DNA from: Sphingomonas sp. PR090111-T3T-6A
GTDB taxonomy: Bacteria; Pseudomonadota; Alphaproteobacteria; Sphingomonadales; Sphingomonadaceae
Assembly (NCBI RefSeq): GCF_000383095.1
Contig: NZ_AORL01000021.1
Location: forward strand, 682,001-746,000
Direction: 5' to 3'
DNA length: 64,000 nucleotides
Shown here: positions 8,784-15,792 of the stretch, piece by piece
Numbering within the stretch: position 1 is the first letter of the stretch
Layout: each line of letters opens with the position of its first letter
Notes under the pieces: generated by a model
Seen by the model: the letters and a program-made list of their open reading frames with translations, nothing else
Databases searched by the model: none
Told to the model about the DNA's origin: nothing
Program-made: the position numbers and the translations under genes

Positions 8784-9429
8784 ATGGGTGCGCGACCGGC
8801 CGGGCCTCGGCGGCGCGGACTGCTTCAAATGCCATCAGCCGCCTGGCCAGCGGCGCCCGCCACTGCGAATCGACAGGCAGACTGCCGTACAGCGACAGCC
8901 ATGTACGCTCGGCACCGGCAAGATCGCCCGCCTCTACCTGCATCAGCCCGCGAAAATAACGCGGTGCCGGACTCTGCGGCGCGACAGCTTCGGCACGATC
9001 GAAGGCGAGATTGACGGCAGGCGTCTCATTACCCTGCGCCACCACAAAGAGAGCATGGGCGTAGCCGATGCGCAGGTCCACATCCTTGGGTCGCTTGCGG
9101 ATCGCGTTGCGGAGCAGGCCCGCGGCGGCCTCATCCTCGTTCATCCGATTGAAGGCGTCGGCGGTGGCAAGGACCGCGCCCGTCTCGCCGAATTTGCTCA
9201 GGAAGAGCTGTCGTTCGGCCGCGAACAACGTGTCTCCCCGCATCGGCTTCTCGCGCCCGGCCGCAGGGGCGCCGGCCTCTCCGGGGCTGCCCTGCCAGAC
9301 ATAGCCGGCCGCCGCGACGAACAGCGCGGCGCCTACCAGCATCAGCGCCGGCCGGTCGAGCCGCCCCGGCCGCCACAGGAGCAGCGGCACGAGCGCCGCC
9401 AGCAGGATGAAGGCGATCCAGCCGCTCAT
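8782..9429 (-). CDS. TPR protein of cytochrome c maturation (CcmI-like)
   Basis: 215 residues. Two N-terminal hydrophobic helices (residues about 3-17 and 26-43) are followed by a periplasmic region with TPR-like helices (TADAFNRMNEDEAAAGLLRN, DVDLRIGYAHALFVVAQGN, PRYFRGLMQVEAGDLAGAE). It is the last gene of the ccm operon, and its ATG overlaps the ccmH stop. Such proteins present apocytochrome c to the haem ligation complex; this one is shorter than many CcmI/CycH proteins. Assignment rests on position and topology more than on strong sequence motifs. Confidence 0.8.
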   Translation of the reverse strand: MSGWIAFILLAALVPLLLWRPGRLDRPALMLVGAALFVAAAGYVWQGSPGEAGAPAAGREKPMRGDTLFAAERQLFLSKFGETGAVLATADAFNRMNEDEAAAGLLRNAIRKRPKDVDLRIGYAHALFVVAQGNETPAVNLAFDRAEAVAPQSPAPRYFRGLMQVEAGDLAGAERTWLSLYGSLPVDSQWRAPLARRLMAFEAVRAAEARPVAHP

Positions 9430-9839
9430 CGGCGCCCCCGCCGTCGGAAGGCCTGCCGGGCGAGGAAGCCACCGACCACGAGTAACACCAGCGGCGCGCC
9501 CCAGAGCGGCCATGTCACCGGCTCGACCGTCGGCTTGTAGCTCACCCAGCGGCCATAGCGCGCCACCATCCACGCACGGACCGTCTCCGGGCTCTCGCCC
9601 GCCGCGATCCGCTCGCGGACGATCGCGCGCATGTCCCCGGCAAGATCGGCGTCGCTGTCGGCGATCGACTGGCCCTGGCAGACGACGCAGCGCAGCGTCT
9701 GCATCAGCGCCTGCGCCTTGGCTTCCTGCTTGGCGTCGGGAAGCTGCGTGTAGGCGAGCGGCTCGGGCGCCAGCACCGGGTCGGCCCGAAGTGCCGCCGG
9801 AGCCATCAGCAACGCCGTGAGCGCGAGCTGGCGCCTCAT
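9426..9839 (-). CDS. ccmH: Cytochrome c maturation protein CcmH
   Basis: 137 residues with a cleavable signal (ALTALLMAPAALRA), then LRCVVCQGQSIADSDADLA containing the redox-active CxxC of the LRCxxCQ motif. A C-terminal membrane helix (WPLWGAPLVLLVVGGFLA) anchors it in the inner membrane, facing the periplasm. It reduces the haem-binding cysteines of apocytochrome c together with CcmG. Its start overlaps the ccmG stop by 4 nt, and its stop overlaps the next gene. Confidence 0.95.
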   Translation of the reverse strand: MRRQLALTALLMAPAALRADPVLAPEPLAYTQLPDAKQEAKAQALMQTLRCVVCQGQSIADSDADLAGDMRAIVRERIAAGESPETVRAWMVARYGRWVSYKPTVEPVTWPLWGAPLVLLVVGGFLARQAFRRRGRR

Positions 9840-10369
9840 CGCGCAGCCTTCAGGGTATCGATCAGCGCAGGCACGTCCTCGGGTCGGATCTCGCCGATAT
9901 GCTGCGCGCGGATGATGCCCTTGCCGTCGATCAGGAAGCTCTCCGGCACGCCCGACGAACCGAGCGCAATCTGCAACACGGCCTGATCGTCGAGACCGAT
10001 ATGGTCATAAGGATCGCCGTTGCGCTGGAGGAACTCGCCGACATCGCCCGGCCGGTCGCGCACGGCAATGCCCTCGATCGTCACGCCCGCCTGCTTCAGC
10101 GCCATGAGCTGCGGCGCCTCTGCGATGCAGGGCACGCACCAGCTCCCGAAGATATTGAGCAGCCGCGGCTTGCCATCGGCGAAGCCCCTGGCCGTCACCG
10201 CCCCCTCGCCCGCCCGCGCGGAGGCCAGCGTGAAGGCCGGCAGCGGCTTGCCCACCATCTGCGACACGACGGTGGTGTCGTGCGGCTTGAGCAGCCCCGA
10301 CGAGACGAACCCGAGAATGATGAGGAAGGCGACCAGCGGCAGCCAGAGGAGGATGCGCACCGTCTTCAT
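9836..10369 (-). CDS. ccmG: Thiol:disulfide interchange protein CcmG/DsbE
   Basis: 177 residues. An N-terminal membrane anchor (ILLWLPLVAFLIILGFVSSG) precedes a thioredoxin fold with GSWCVPCIAEAPQL (CxxC) and cis-Pro region GSSGVPESFLIDGKG. DsbE keeps apocytochrome thiols reduced in the periplasm. The start is at MKTVRIL because the upstream frame overlaps ccmF without family similarity. TGATG overlap with ccmF indicates translational coupling. Confidence 0.95.
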   Translation of the reverse strand: MKTVRILLWLPLVAFLIILGFVSSGLLKPHDTTVVSQMVGKPLPAFTLASARAGEGAVTARGFADGKPRLLNIFGSWCVPCIAEAPQLMALKQAGVTIEGIAVRDRPGDVGEFLQRNGDPYDHIGLDDQAVLQIALGSSGVPESFLIDGKGIIRAQHIGEIRPEDVPALIDTLKAAR

Positions 10370-12306
10370 CAATAGGCCCTCGCATAGCCGTCTTGCTCGA
10401 CCTTCGGCCGGCGGCGCGGCAGCGTCCGGCCGAGCAGCGACAGCGCTCCACCGAGCGCGATCAACGCCCCGCCCGTCCAGATCAGCGTCACGAACGGCTT
10501 CCACCACAGGCGGAGCTGCCAGCGCCCGCCGGGCACGGCCTCGCCCACCACCGTATAGAGCTGCCCGTCGAGGCGCGTCGCGATGGCGCTCTCGCTGGTC
10601 TGCTGCGGCGGATTGTCGAAGGTACGCTGTTCCGGGCTTAGCGTGATCGGCTCGGCCGTGCCGCGCGTCGCCACCAGCGTCGCCTGCACCGCCGTGTAAT
10701 TCTCCGCCGCCACCGGCTCGATTCCCACGAACCGGACGGCATAGGGGCCGACCCGCACTGTCTCCCCCGGCCGCGCCGCGACCAGCGTCTCGCGCGTGAA
10801 GGCACTCTCCGACGCCATGCCGGCGAGGCTCACCGACACGCCGAGATGCGCCACCACCATGCCCCAGGTGAAGAGCGGTGTCCGCCGCAGATTGCGTTTC
10901 CAGAGCGGGGCGATGCTCGCCGCGCCCGTCCCCGCCGCCAGCACGAGGCCGAGCAGCGGCAGCAGCCGTATCCCCGGCGCCAGCAACAACACGGCCACGA
11001 GCGTCACCGCCGTGATCGCCGCAGGAACAGCCACCCGGCGCGCCACGGCCGCCAATTCCTCGCGCCGCCAGCGCATCACCGGGCCGGCCGCGACCAACGC
11101 CACCAGCACCAGCGCCAGCGGCCCCGCCGCCGCGTTGAAATAAGGCGGGCCGACCGAGAGCTTCTCGCCCGTCATGCTCTCCACCGCGAGCGGATAGAGC
11201 GTGCCGATCAGCACGATGCCGAGGATCGCCGAGAGCAGCAGGTTGTTCACCACCAGCGCGCCTTCACGGCTCACCGGATCGAAGCGGTTGCCCTCCTTCA
11301 CGGTCGCAATCCGCGCGCCGAACAGCGCCAGCGCGCCACCGATATAAAGCGCCAGCAGCACGAGGATGAACGCGCCCCGCTTGGGGTCCAGCGCGAAGGC
11401 GTGGACGCTCGTCAGGATGCCCGAGCGGACGAGGAACGTCCCCACCATGCTCATCGAGAAGGCGACCACCGCCAGCATCACCGTCCACGCGCGCAGACCG
11501 TCGCGCGTCGCCAGCACCGTCACCGAATGGAGCAATGCTGTCGCCGCGAGCCACGGCATCAGCGACGCGTTCTCGGTCGGGTCCCAGAACCACCAGCCGC
11601 CCCAGCCCAGCTCATAATAGGCCCAGTAGCTGCCCGCCGTGATCCCGACAGTCAGGAAGATCCACGCCCCCAGCACCCAGGGCCGCATCGCGCGCGCAAA
11701 CGCCGGGCCGACGTCGCGGGTCAGCAGCGCCCCCACCGCGAAGGAAAAGGCCACCGACAGCCCGACATAGCCGACGTAGAGCGTCGGCGGATGGAAGGCC
11801 AGGCCGGGGTCTTGCAGCAGCGGATTGAAGCCGTTGCCCTCGGCCGGCGGCACGGGCAACCGCGCGAAGGGGTCGGACGAGAAGAGCAGGAAGGCGAAGA
11901 AGCCCAGCGCGATCACAGCCTGCGCGGCGATGGTGGCGGCCAGCGTCCGCTCCGGCAGCCTGCGTTCGAGCAGCGCCACCGCCGCGCCCGACAATGCGAG
12001 GATCGTCACCCAGAGCAGCATCGAGCCTTCATGGTTTCCCCACGCGCCCGCGATCCGATACATTGCCGGCAGCGTGGTGGCGCTCTCCTCGGCTACCAGC
12101 TTCACCGACAGATCGGTCCGCCAGAAGACGAGCAACAGCGCGCCGAACGCCGTCAGCGTCACCAGCGCCTGCACCACCGCCACCGGCCGTACCGCTCGCA
12201 TCAGCGACGCGCCTTCGCGCCCCAGCGCGCCCAGCCCGAGACAGGCCTGCAACAGTGCCAGCGCGGCGGCAATCCAGAGGGCGGCAAGCCCGGTTTCGGC
12301 GATCAT
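10369..12306 (-). CDS. ccmF: Haem lyase subunit CcmF
   Basis: 645 residues with about 14 membrane helices. The tryptophan-rich haem-handling motif WGGWWFWDPTENASLMPWL lies near residue 235, with the conserved NHEGSMLLWV and DPGLAFHPPTLYVGYVGLS segments before it and a periplasmic domain near the C-terminus. CcmF with CcmH attaches haem from holo-CcmE to apocytochrome c. Overlaps with ccmE upstream (4 nt) and ccmG downstream show a compact operon. Confidence 0.97.
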   Translation of the reverse strand: MIAETGLAALWIAAALALLQACLGLGALGREGASLMRAVRPVAVVQALVTLTAFGALLLVFWRTDLSVKLVAEESATTLPAMYRIAGAWGNHEGSMLLWVTILALSGAAVALLERRLPERTLAATIAAQAVIALGFFAFLLFSSDPFARLPVPPAEGNGFNPLLQDPGLAFHPPTLYVGYVGLSVAFSFAVGALLTRDVGPAFARAMRPWVLGAWIFLTVGITAGSYWAYYELGWGGWWFWDPTENASLMPWLAATALLHSVTVLATRDGLRAWTVMLAVVAFSMSMVGTFLVRSGILTSVHAFALDPKRGAFILVLLALYIGGALALFGARIATVKEGNRFDPVSREGALVVNNLLLSAILGIVLIGTLYPLAVESMTGEKLSVGPPYFNAAAGPLALVLVALVAAGPVMRWRREELAAVARRVAVPAAITAVTLVAVLLLAPGIRLLPLLGLVLAAGTGAASIAPLWKRNLRRTPLFTWGMVVAHLGVSVSLAGMASESAFTRETLVAARPGETVRVGPYAVRFVGIEPVAAENYTAVQATLVATRGTAEPITLSPEQRTFDNPPQQTSESAIATRLDGQLYTVVGEAVPGGRWQLRLWWKPFVTLIWTGGALIALGGALSLLGRTLPRRRPKVEQDGYARAY

Positions 12307-12737
12307 GGCTTCAGGCTCTTGGCTTCATGCATCGAGCCCGCGACCTGCGGCGGCATGTAACGCTCGTCATGCTTGGCGAGGATGGTGTCGGCGACGAACT
12401 GGCCCGGCGCGGTGAAGCGCCCTTCCGCCACCACGCCCGAGCCTTCGCGGAACAGGTCCGGCACGATGCCGGTGTAGCGCGCGGCGACGCTGGCCGCGCC
12501 GTCGGTGACGCGGAAAGAGATGGTCACGCCGTCGGCCTCACGGTGGAGCGAGCCCTTCTCCACCATTCCGCCCAGCCGGACCTGCTGGCCGAGCGCGACA
12601 TGATCGCGCGCCGCGTCGCCCGGCGTGTAGAAATAGGAAGCCTGGTCCTTCAGTGCCGACATCGCGAGCAGCGCCGCCGCGACGAGCGCGCCCGTCGCCG
12701 CCAGCACGAGCGTGAGCCGCTGGTTCTTCGCCTTCAT
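12303..12737 (-). CDS. ccmE: Haem chaperone CcmE
   Basis: 144 residues. An N-terminal anchor (LTLVLAATGALVAAALLAMSAL) is followed by the OB-fold. AKHDERYMPP contains the conserved HxxxY whose His covalently binds haem. The start MKAKNQRL is preferred; the longer frame runs through ccmD in another phase. CcmE carries haem in the periplasm from CcmC to CcmF. Confidence 0.96.
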   Translation of the reverse strand: MKAKNQRLTLVLAATGALVAAALLAMSALKDQASYFYTPGDAARDHVALGQQVRLGGMVEKGSLHREADGVTISFRVTDGAASVAARYTGIVPDLFREGSGVVAEGRFTAPGQFVADTILAKHDERYMPPQVAGSMHEAKSLKP

Positions 12738-12862
12738 CGACGCTTCAAGGCCTCCGCCGCCCGCTCGGCCTTCCGCATCGCCACGAAGCTCGCGAGCGCA
12801 AGCGTCAGCGTGCCGCCGATGGCGACCGCATAGGCCGCGATCACGAAGGGCCACTGGCTCAT
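12734..12862 (-). CDS. ccmD: Haem exporter small subunit CcmD
   Basis: A 42-residue protein, MSQWPFVIAAYAVAIGG..., with one membrane helix (FVIAAYAVAIGGTLTLALAS) and a basic C-terminus (RKAERAAEALKRR), exactly the CcmD layout. It sits between ccmC and ccmE and overlaps each by 4 nt. CcmD helps release holo-CcmE from CcmC. It is easily missed because it shares its reading frame with a long spurious upstream extension. Confidence 0.9.
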   Translation of the reverse strand: MSQWPFVIAAYAVAIGGTLTLALASFVAMRKAERAAEALKRR

Positions 12863-13578
12863 GCGGCACTCCCCAACCGGCGCAGCCGCGCCTCGACCTT
12901 GCCGCGCGCCAAGGCCGCCCGCATCCGCATCAGCACGATCGCGCCGAACAGCAAGGTGAAGCCCATCAGCGCGATCGGCAACGGCCAGAGGATCGCGGGA
13001 TCGATGGTAGAGCCGGTGAAGCTGATGCTCTGCCCCTGATGGAGCGTGCGCCACCACAGCACCGAGAAATGGATGATCGGCAGGTTCACGGCCCCCACCA
13101 GACCGAAAATCGCCGCCGCCCGCGCCTGCCCGCCACGCTCGGCGACCGCCTCGGCCAGCGCGATATAGGCAATGTAGAGGAACAGCAGCACGAGCATCGA
13201 GGTCAGCCGCCCGTCCCACTCCCACCAGGTCCCCCAGGTCGGGCGCCCCCAGATCGAGCCGCTCGCAAGGCAGATAGCGGTGAACACAGCCCCCGGTAGC
13301 GCCACCGCACGCGCCGCCAGACCCGCCAGCGGATGCCGCCAGACCAGCTCGGCAAGGCTCGCCCCCGCGATGCCGCTCCAGCCCGCCATGCCGAGCCAAG
13401 CGGCCGGAACGTGGATATACATGATGCGGACCGTCTGGCCCTGGAGATAATCGACCGGCGTCAGGAACAGGCCCGCGCTCAATCCCACGACGATCAGCAC
13501 CGCGCCGGACCAGCCAAACCAGCCGGTCAGCGGGCGCGCGATCGAAAGAAAACGGACGGGATTCGCGAAAACATGCAT
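12859..13578 (-). CDS. ccmC: Haem transporter CcmC
   Basis: 239 residues with six membrane helices. The haem-binding motif WGTWWEWDGRLTSML lies near residue 117, with conserved periplasmic His in YIHVPAAWLGM and in IIHFSVLWWRTLHQG. CcmC loads haem onto CcmE. It is the first gene of ccmC-D-E-F-G-H-TPR on the minus strand. The ABC subunits CcmA and CcmB are not adjacent and must be elsewhere if present. Confidence 0.97.
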   Translation of the reverse strand: MHVFANPVRFLSIARPLTGWFGWSGAVLIVVGLSAGLFLTPVDYLQGQTVRIMYIHVPAAWLGMAGWSGIAGASLAELVWRHPLAGLAARAVALPGAVFTAICLASGSIWGRPTWGTWWEWDGRLTSMLVLLFLYIAYIALAEAVAERGGQARAAAIFGLVGAVNLPIIHFSVLWWRTLHQGQSISFTGSTIDPAILWPLPIALMGFTLLFGAIVLMRMRAALARGKVEARLRRLGSAA

Positions 13579-13610
13579 GGCTCGCCCCTAGCCTTACGCG
13601 GAGGCGGGCC

Positions 13611-13637
13611 GCTGGGGAAGCCGTCGACTTCCCCAGC
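13611..13637 (-). terminator. Hairpin after the amino-acid dehydrogenase
   Basis: GCTGGGGAAG (13611-13620) and CTTCCCCAGC (13628-13637) form a perfect 10-bp stem with a 7-nt loop, 7 bp after the dehydrogenase stop codon. No U-run follows, so termination efficiency is uncertain. Confidence 0.5.
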
Positions 13638-13644
13638 TTCGAGA

Positions 13645-14694
13645 TCAGCCGCGGCCGATCAGGCGCTGCGCCATGCGATCGGCGACGATCGACGACGGTT
13701 CGCTGATCGAGGCGCTCTCCTCCCACACCTTGTCGAGGCGGCCGGGGATTTCCGCGATCCGCTTCTCGACCTCGGCGCGGTCGCCATGGCCCAGATATTC
13801 GAGGCCGACATTGATGATGCCGCCCGCGTTGATGACATAATCCGGCGCATAGGTGATGCCTCGCGCATGGAGGCGCCAGCCGTCCTCCGGCGTCGCGAGC
13901 TGGTTGTTGGCCCCGCCTGCCACGATTGGAGCCTTGAGCGCCGCGATGCTCTCGGCGGTCAGGATCGCGCCCAGCGCGCAGGGGCTGACGACATCGGCCT
14001 CGACGGTCAGGATCGCGTCCGCCGGCACGGCCTCGCCGCCCAGATCCGCTGCCAGCGCCTTGGCGCGATCGGCGTTGACGTCCGCGAGGGTGAGCTTGGC
14101 ACCGTCCTTCGCCAGCAGACGGGCCAGGCCGCCGCCGACGCTGCCGACGCCCTGGATCGCGACATGCACGCCCGCCATGTCATCCCGCTTCAGCGCGCGG
14201 CGCACCGCCGCCTTGACGCCCAGATAGACGCCCATCGCGGTGAACGGGCCGGGATCGCCGCCCGCATCGCCTGCGCCCGCCACCGGGAGGCCGGAGACAT
14301 GCTTGGTGAACTTGGATATCTGGACCATGTCGGCGTCCGAGATGCCGACGTCCTCCGCCGTGATGTAACGGCCGCCGAGGCTGTCCACGGCCTTGCCGAA
14401 CGCCGCCAGCAGCTCCGGAGTCTTGCCGCGCGCCGGGTCCGCAAGGATCACCGCCTTGCCGCCGCCCATGGGGAGGCCAGCCATGGCATTCTTGTAGCTC
14501 ATGCCGCGCGACAGGCGCAGCGCATCGGTGATCGCCTCGTCCGAGCGGGCGTAGGTCCAGTAACGGCATCCGCCGGCCGCCGCGCCAAGAGCGGTCGAGT
14601 GAACGGCGATGATCGCCGAAAGGCCCGAGGCAGCGTCCCGGAAGAAGTGGACACCTTCATGCTCGTCGAAATCGGGATATTCCCAGGGGGCCAT
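13645..14694 (-). CDS. Leu/Glu/Phe/Val dehydrogenase family enzyme
   Basis: 349 residues from the ATG at 14694, which has AAAGG upstream; a TTG three codons earlier is an alternative. Motifs: GGCRYW, MSYKNAMAGLPMGGGKAVI with the substrate-binding Lys and catalytic Lys region, AEDVG, and the NAD-binding VAIQGVGSVGGGLARLL. NNQLAT and YVINAGGIINV are typical of leucine dehydrogenases and related enzymes. It oxidatively deaminates a branched-chain or aromatic amino acid in the cytoplasm; exact specificity cannot be read. Confidence 0.93.
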   Translation of the reverse strand: MAPWEYPDFDEHEGVHFFRDAASGLSAIIAVHSTALGAAAGGCRYWTYARSDEAITDALRLSRGMSYKNAMAGLPMGGGKAVILADPARGKTPELLAAFGKAVDSLGGRYITAEDVGISDADMVQISKFTKHVSGLPVAGAGDAGGDPGPFTAMGVYLGVKAAVRRALKRDDMAGVHVAIQGVGSVGGGLARLLAKDGAKLTLADVNADRAKALAADLGGEAVPADAILTVEADVVSPCALGAILTAESIAALKAPIVAGGANNQLATPEDGWRLHARGITYAPDYVINAGGIINVGLEYLGHGDRAEVEKRIAEIPGRLDKVWEESASISEPSSIVADRMAQRLIGRG

Positions 14695-14785
14695 TGCGCT
14701 CAACCTTTGGCCGGTCCTTTCAGGATGACCATGGGAGCCCGGCTCACATATCCCCTAGTCGCGCTGTCCGCTGAAGGGGAGACGA

Positions 14786-14863
14786 TGGGGCGATCGACGG
14801 GGATTGAACCCGCAACCTCCGGTACCACAAACCGGCGCTCTAACCAATTGAGCTACGATCGCC
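14786..14863 (-). tRNA. tRNA-His (GTG)
   Basis: Acceptor GCGATCG pairs fully with CGATCGC. The anticodon stem CCGGT/ACCGG closes TTGTGGT with anticodon GTG. T arm GCGGG TTCAATC CCCGT. A G precedes position 1 and a C occupies position 73, giving the canonical G-1:C73 His identity pair; the 5' end is set at G-1. CCA is encoded. Confidence 0.93.
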
Positions 14864-14891
14864 ACGACGCCGTCGTTGGCAGCGTGGCGCC

Positions 14892-14921
14892 CCCTTAGGA
14901 GGGCTTCAGGGCCGCCGTCAA
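14892..14921 (-). promoter_or_regulatory. Candidate promoter for tRNA-His
   Basis: On the minus strand TTGACG (14916-14921) and TAAGGG (14892-14897) lie 18 bp apart, ending 29 bp upstream of the tRNA 5' end. Confidence 0.5.
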
Positions 14922-15101
14922 GGCCATGTTGGCACTTGTTTGCAATTATCTTTCACGGCGCCCGTGGCGATCCGCGCACGCCGGGCCGGAGACGCCTTCC
15001 CTCCTGCAAAGCGGGAGGAGGAACCATGCAACATGGCGACGGCCGGCCGCGAAGGTCGTCCGCCTATCCCGTGATATCATCGATGATGAGGGATGGGGAC
15101 G

Positions 15102-15176
15102 TGGTGGGCGCGACAGGGATTGAACCTGTGACCCCACCCGTGTGAAGGGTGTGCTCTACCGCTGAGCTACGCGCCC
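15102..15176 (-). tRNA. tRNA-Val (CAC)
   Basis: 75 nt with CCA encoded. Acceptor GGGCGCG pairs with CGCGCCC. Anticodon stem CACCC/GGGTG closes the loop TTCACAC with anticodon CAC. T arm ACAGG TTCAATC CCTGT. Confidence 0.94.
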
Positions 15177-15313
15177 ACGTCCTGGATCCGGCTGTGATTG
15201 GATGTTCCGCGATCGGAAATCCGATGCCCCGCCGGGGAGCGACCGGGCCACTGCCCCGTCGGTGAAGGGGCGGTTAGCGCGCCTCATCGCGGCTGTCCAG
15301 CGCCTCTTTGTCA

Positions 15314-15360
15314 CAAAAAATAAAAAAGAGCGGCTGGCCCCCTGTGCCAGCCGCTCTTTT
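15314..15360 (-). terminator. Strong intrinsic terminator of hup
   Basis: A perfect 15-bp stem (15324-15338 with 15346-15360) built on AAAAGAGCGGCTGGC, a 7-nt loop, and on the minus strand a T-rich tail (complement of 15314-15327). It begins 6 bp after the hup stop codon. One of the clearest terminators in the window. Confidence 0.92.
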
Positions 15361-15366
15361 ATGCGT

Positions 15367-15639
15367 TCAGTTGACCGCGTCCTTGAGGCCCTTGCCCGCC
15401 TTGAACTTGGGCTGGGTGGAAGCGGAGATGGACATGGGCTCGCCCGTCCGGGGATTGCGCCCCGTGGACGCCTTGCGCTTGCTGACGGAGAAGGTGCCGA
15501 AACCGACCAGACGCACCTCGTCCCCCTTTTTCAGGGCGCCGCTGATGCTGTCGAAGACGCTCTCGACAGCCTTGCCGGCATCGCTCCGGGTGAGGCCGGC
15601 GGACTCCGCAACCGCACTGATAAGCTCTTGCTTATTCAT
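15367..15639 (-). CDS. hup: DNA-binding protein HU
   Basis: 90 residues, the standard HU length. Begins MNKQELISAVAESAGLTRSD; core GDEVRLVGFGTFSVSKRKA; DNA-contacting arm GRNPRTGEPMSI; ends FKAGKGLKDAVN. It is a dimeric nucleoid protein that bends DNA. It follows lon on the same strand, the usual clpX-lon-hup order, but 153 bp separate them, so it probably has its own promoter. Its leader contains a 7-bp CCGGCGG/CCGCCGG hairpin at 15691-15710. Confidence 0.97.
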   Translation of the reverse strand: MNKQELISAVAESAGLTRSDAGKAVESVFDSISGALKKGDEVRLVGFGTFSVSKRKASTGRNPRTGEPMSISASTQPKFKAGKGLKDAVN

Positions 15640-15792
15640 CCTTCAAGGACCCCCTGCTTCTATGTCCGGGATCGGACTGACGTGCATATCCCGGCGGGCC
15701 ATGCCGCCGGAATCACAGCCGGGCAGAGGAAACGATGACTATTTAGGGCGAGTCAAGCAGACTCGCCCTTTCCATGCGCTCAAATGACAAAA

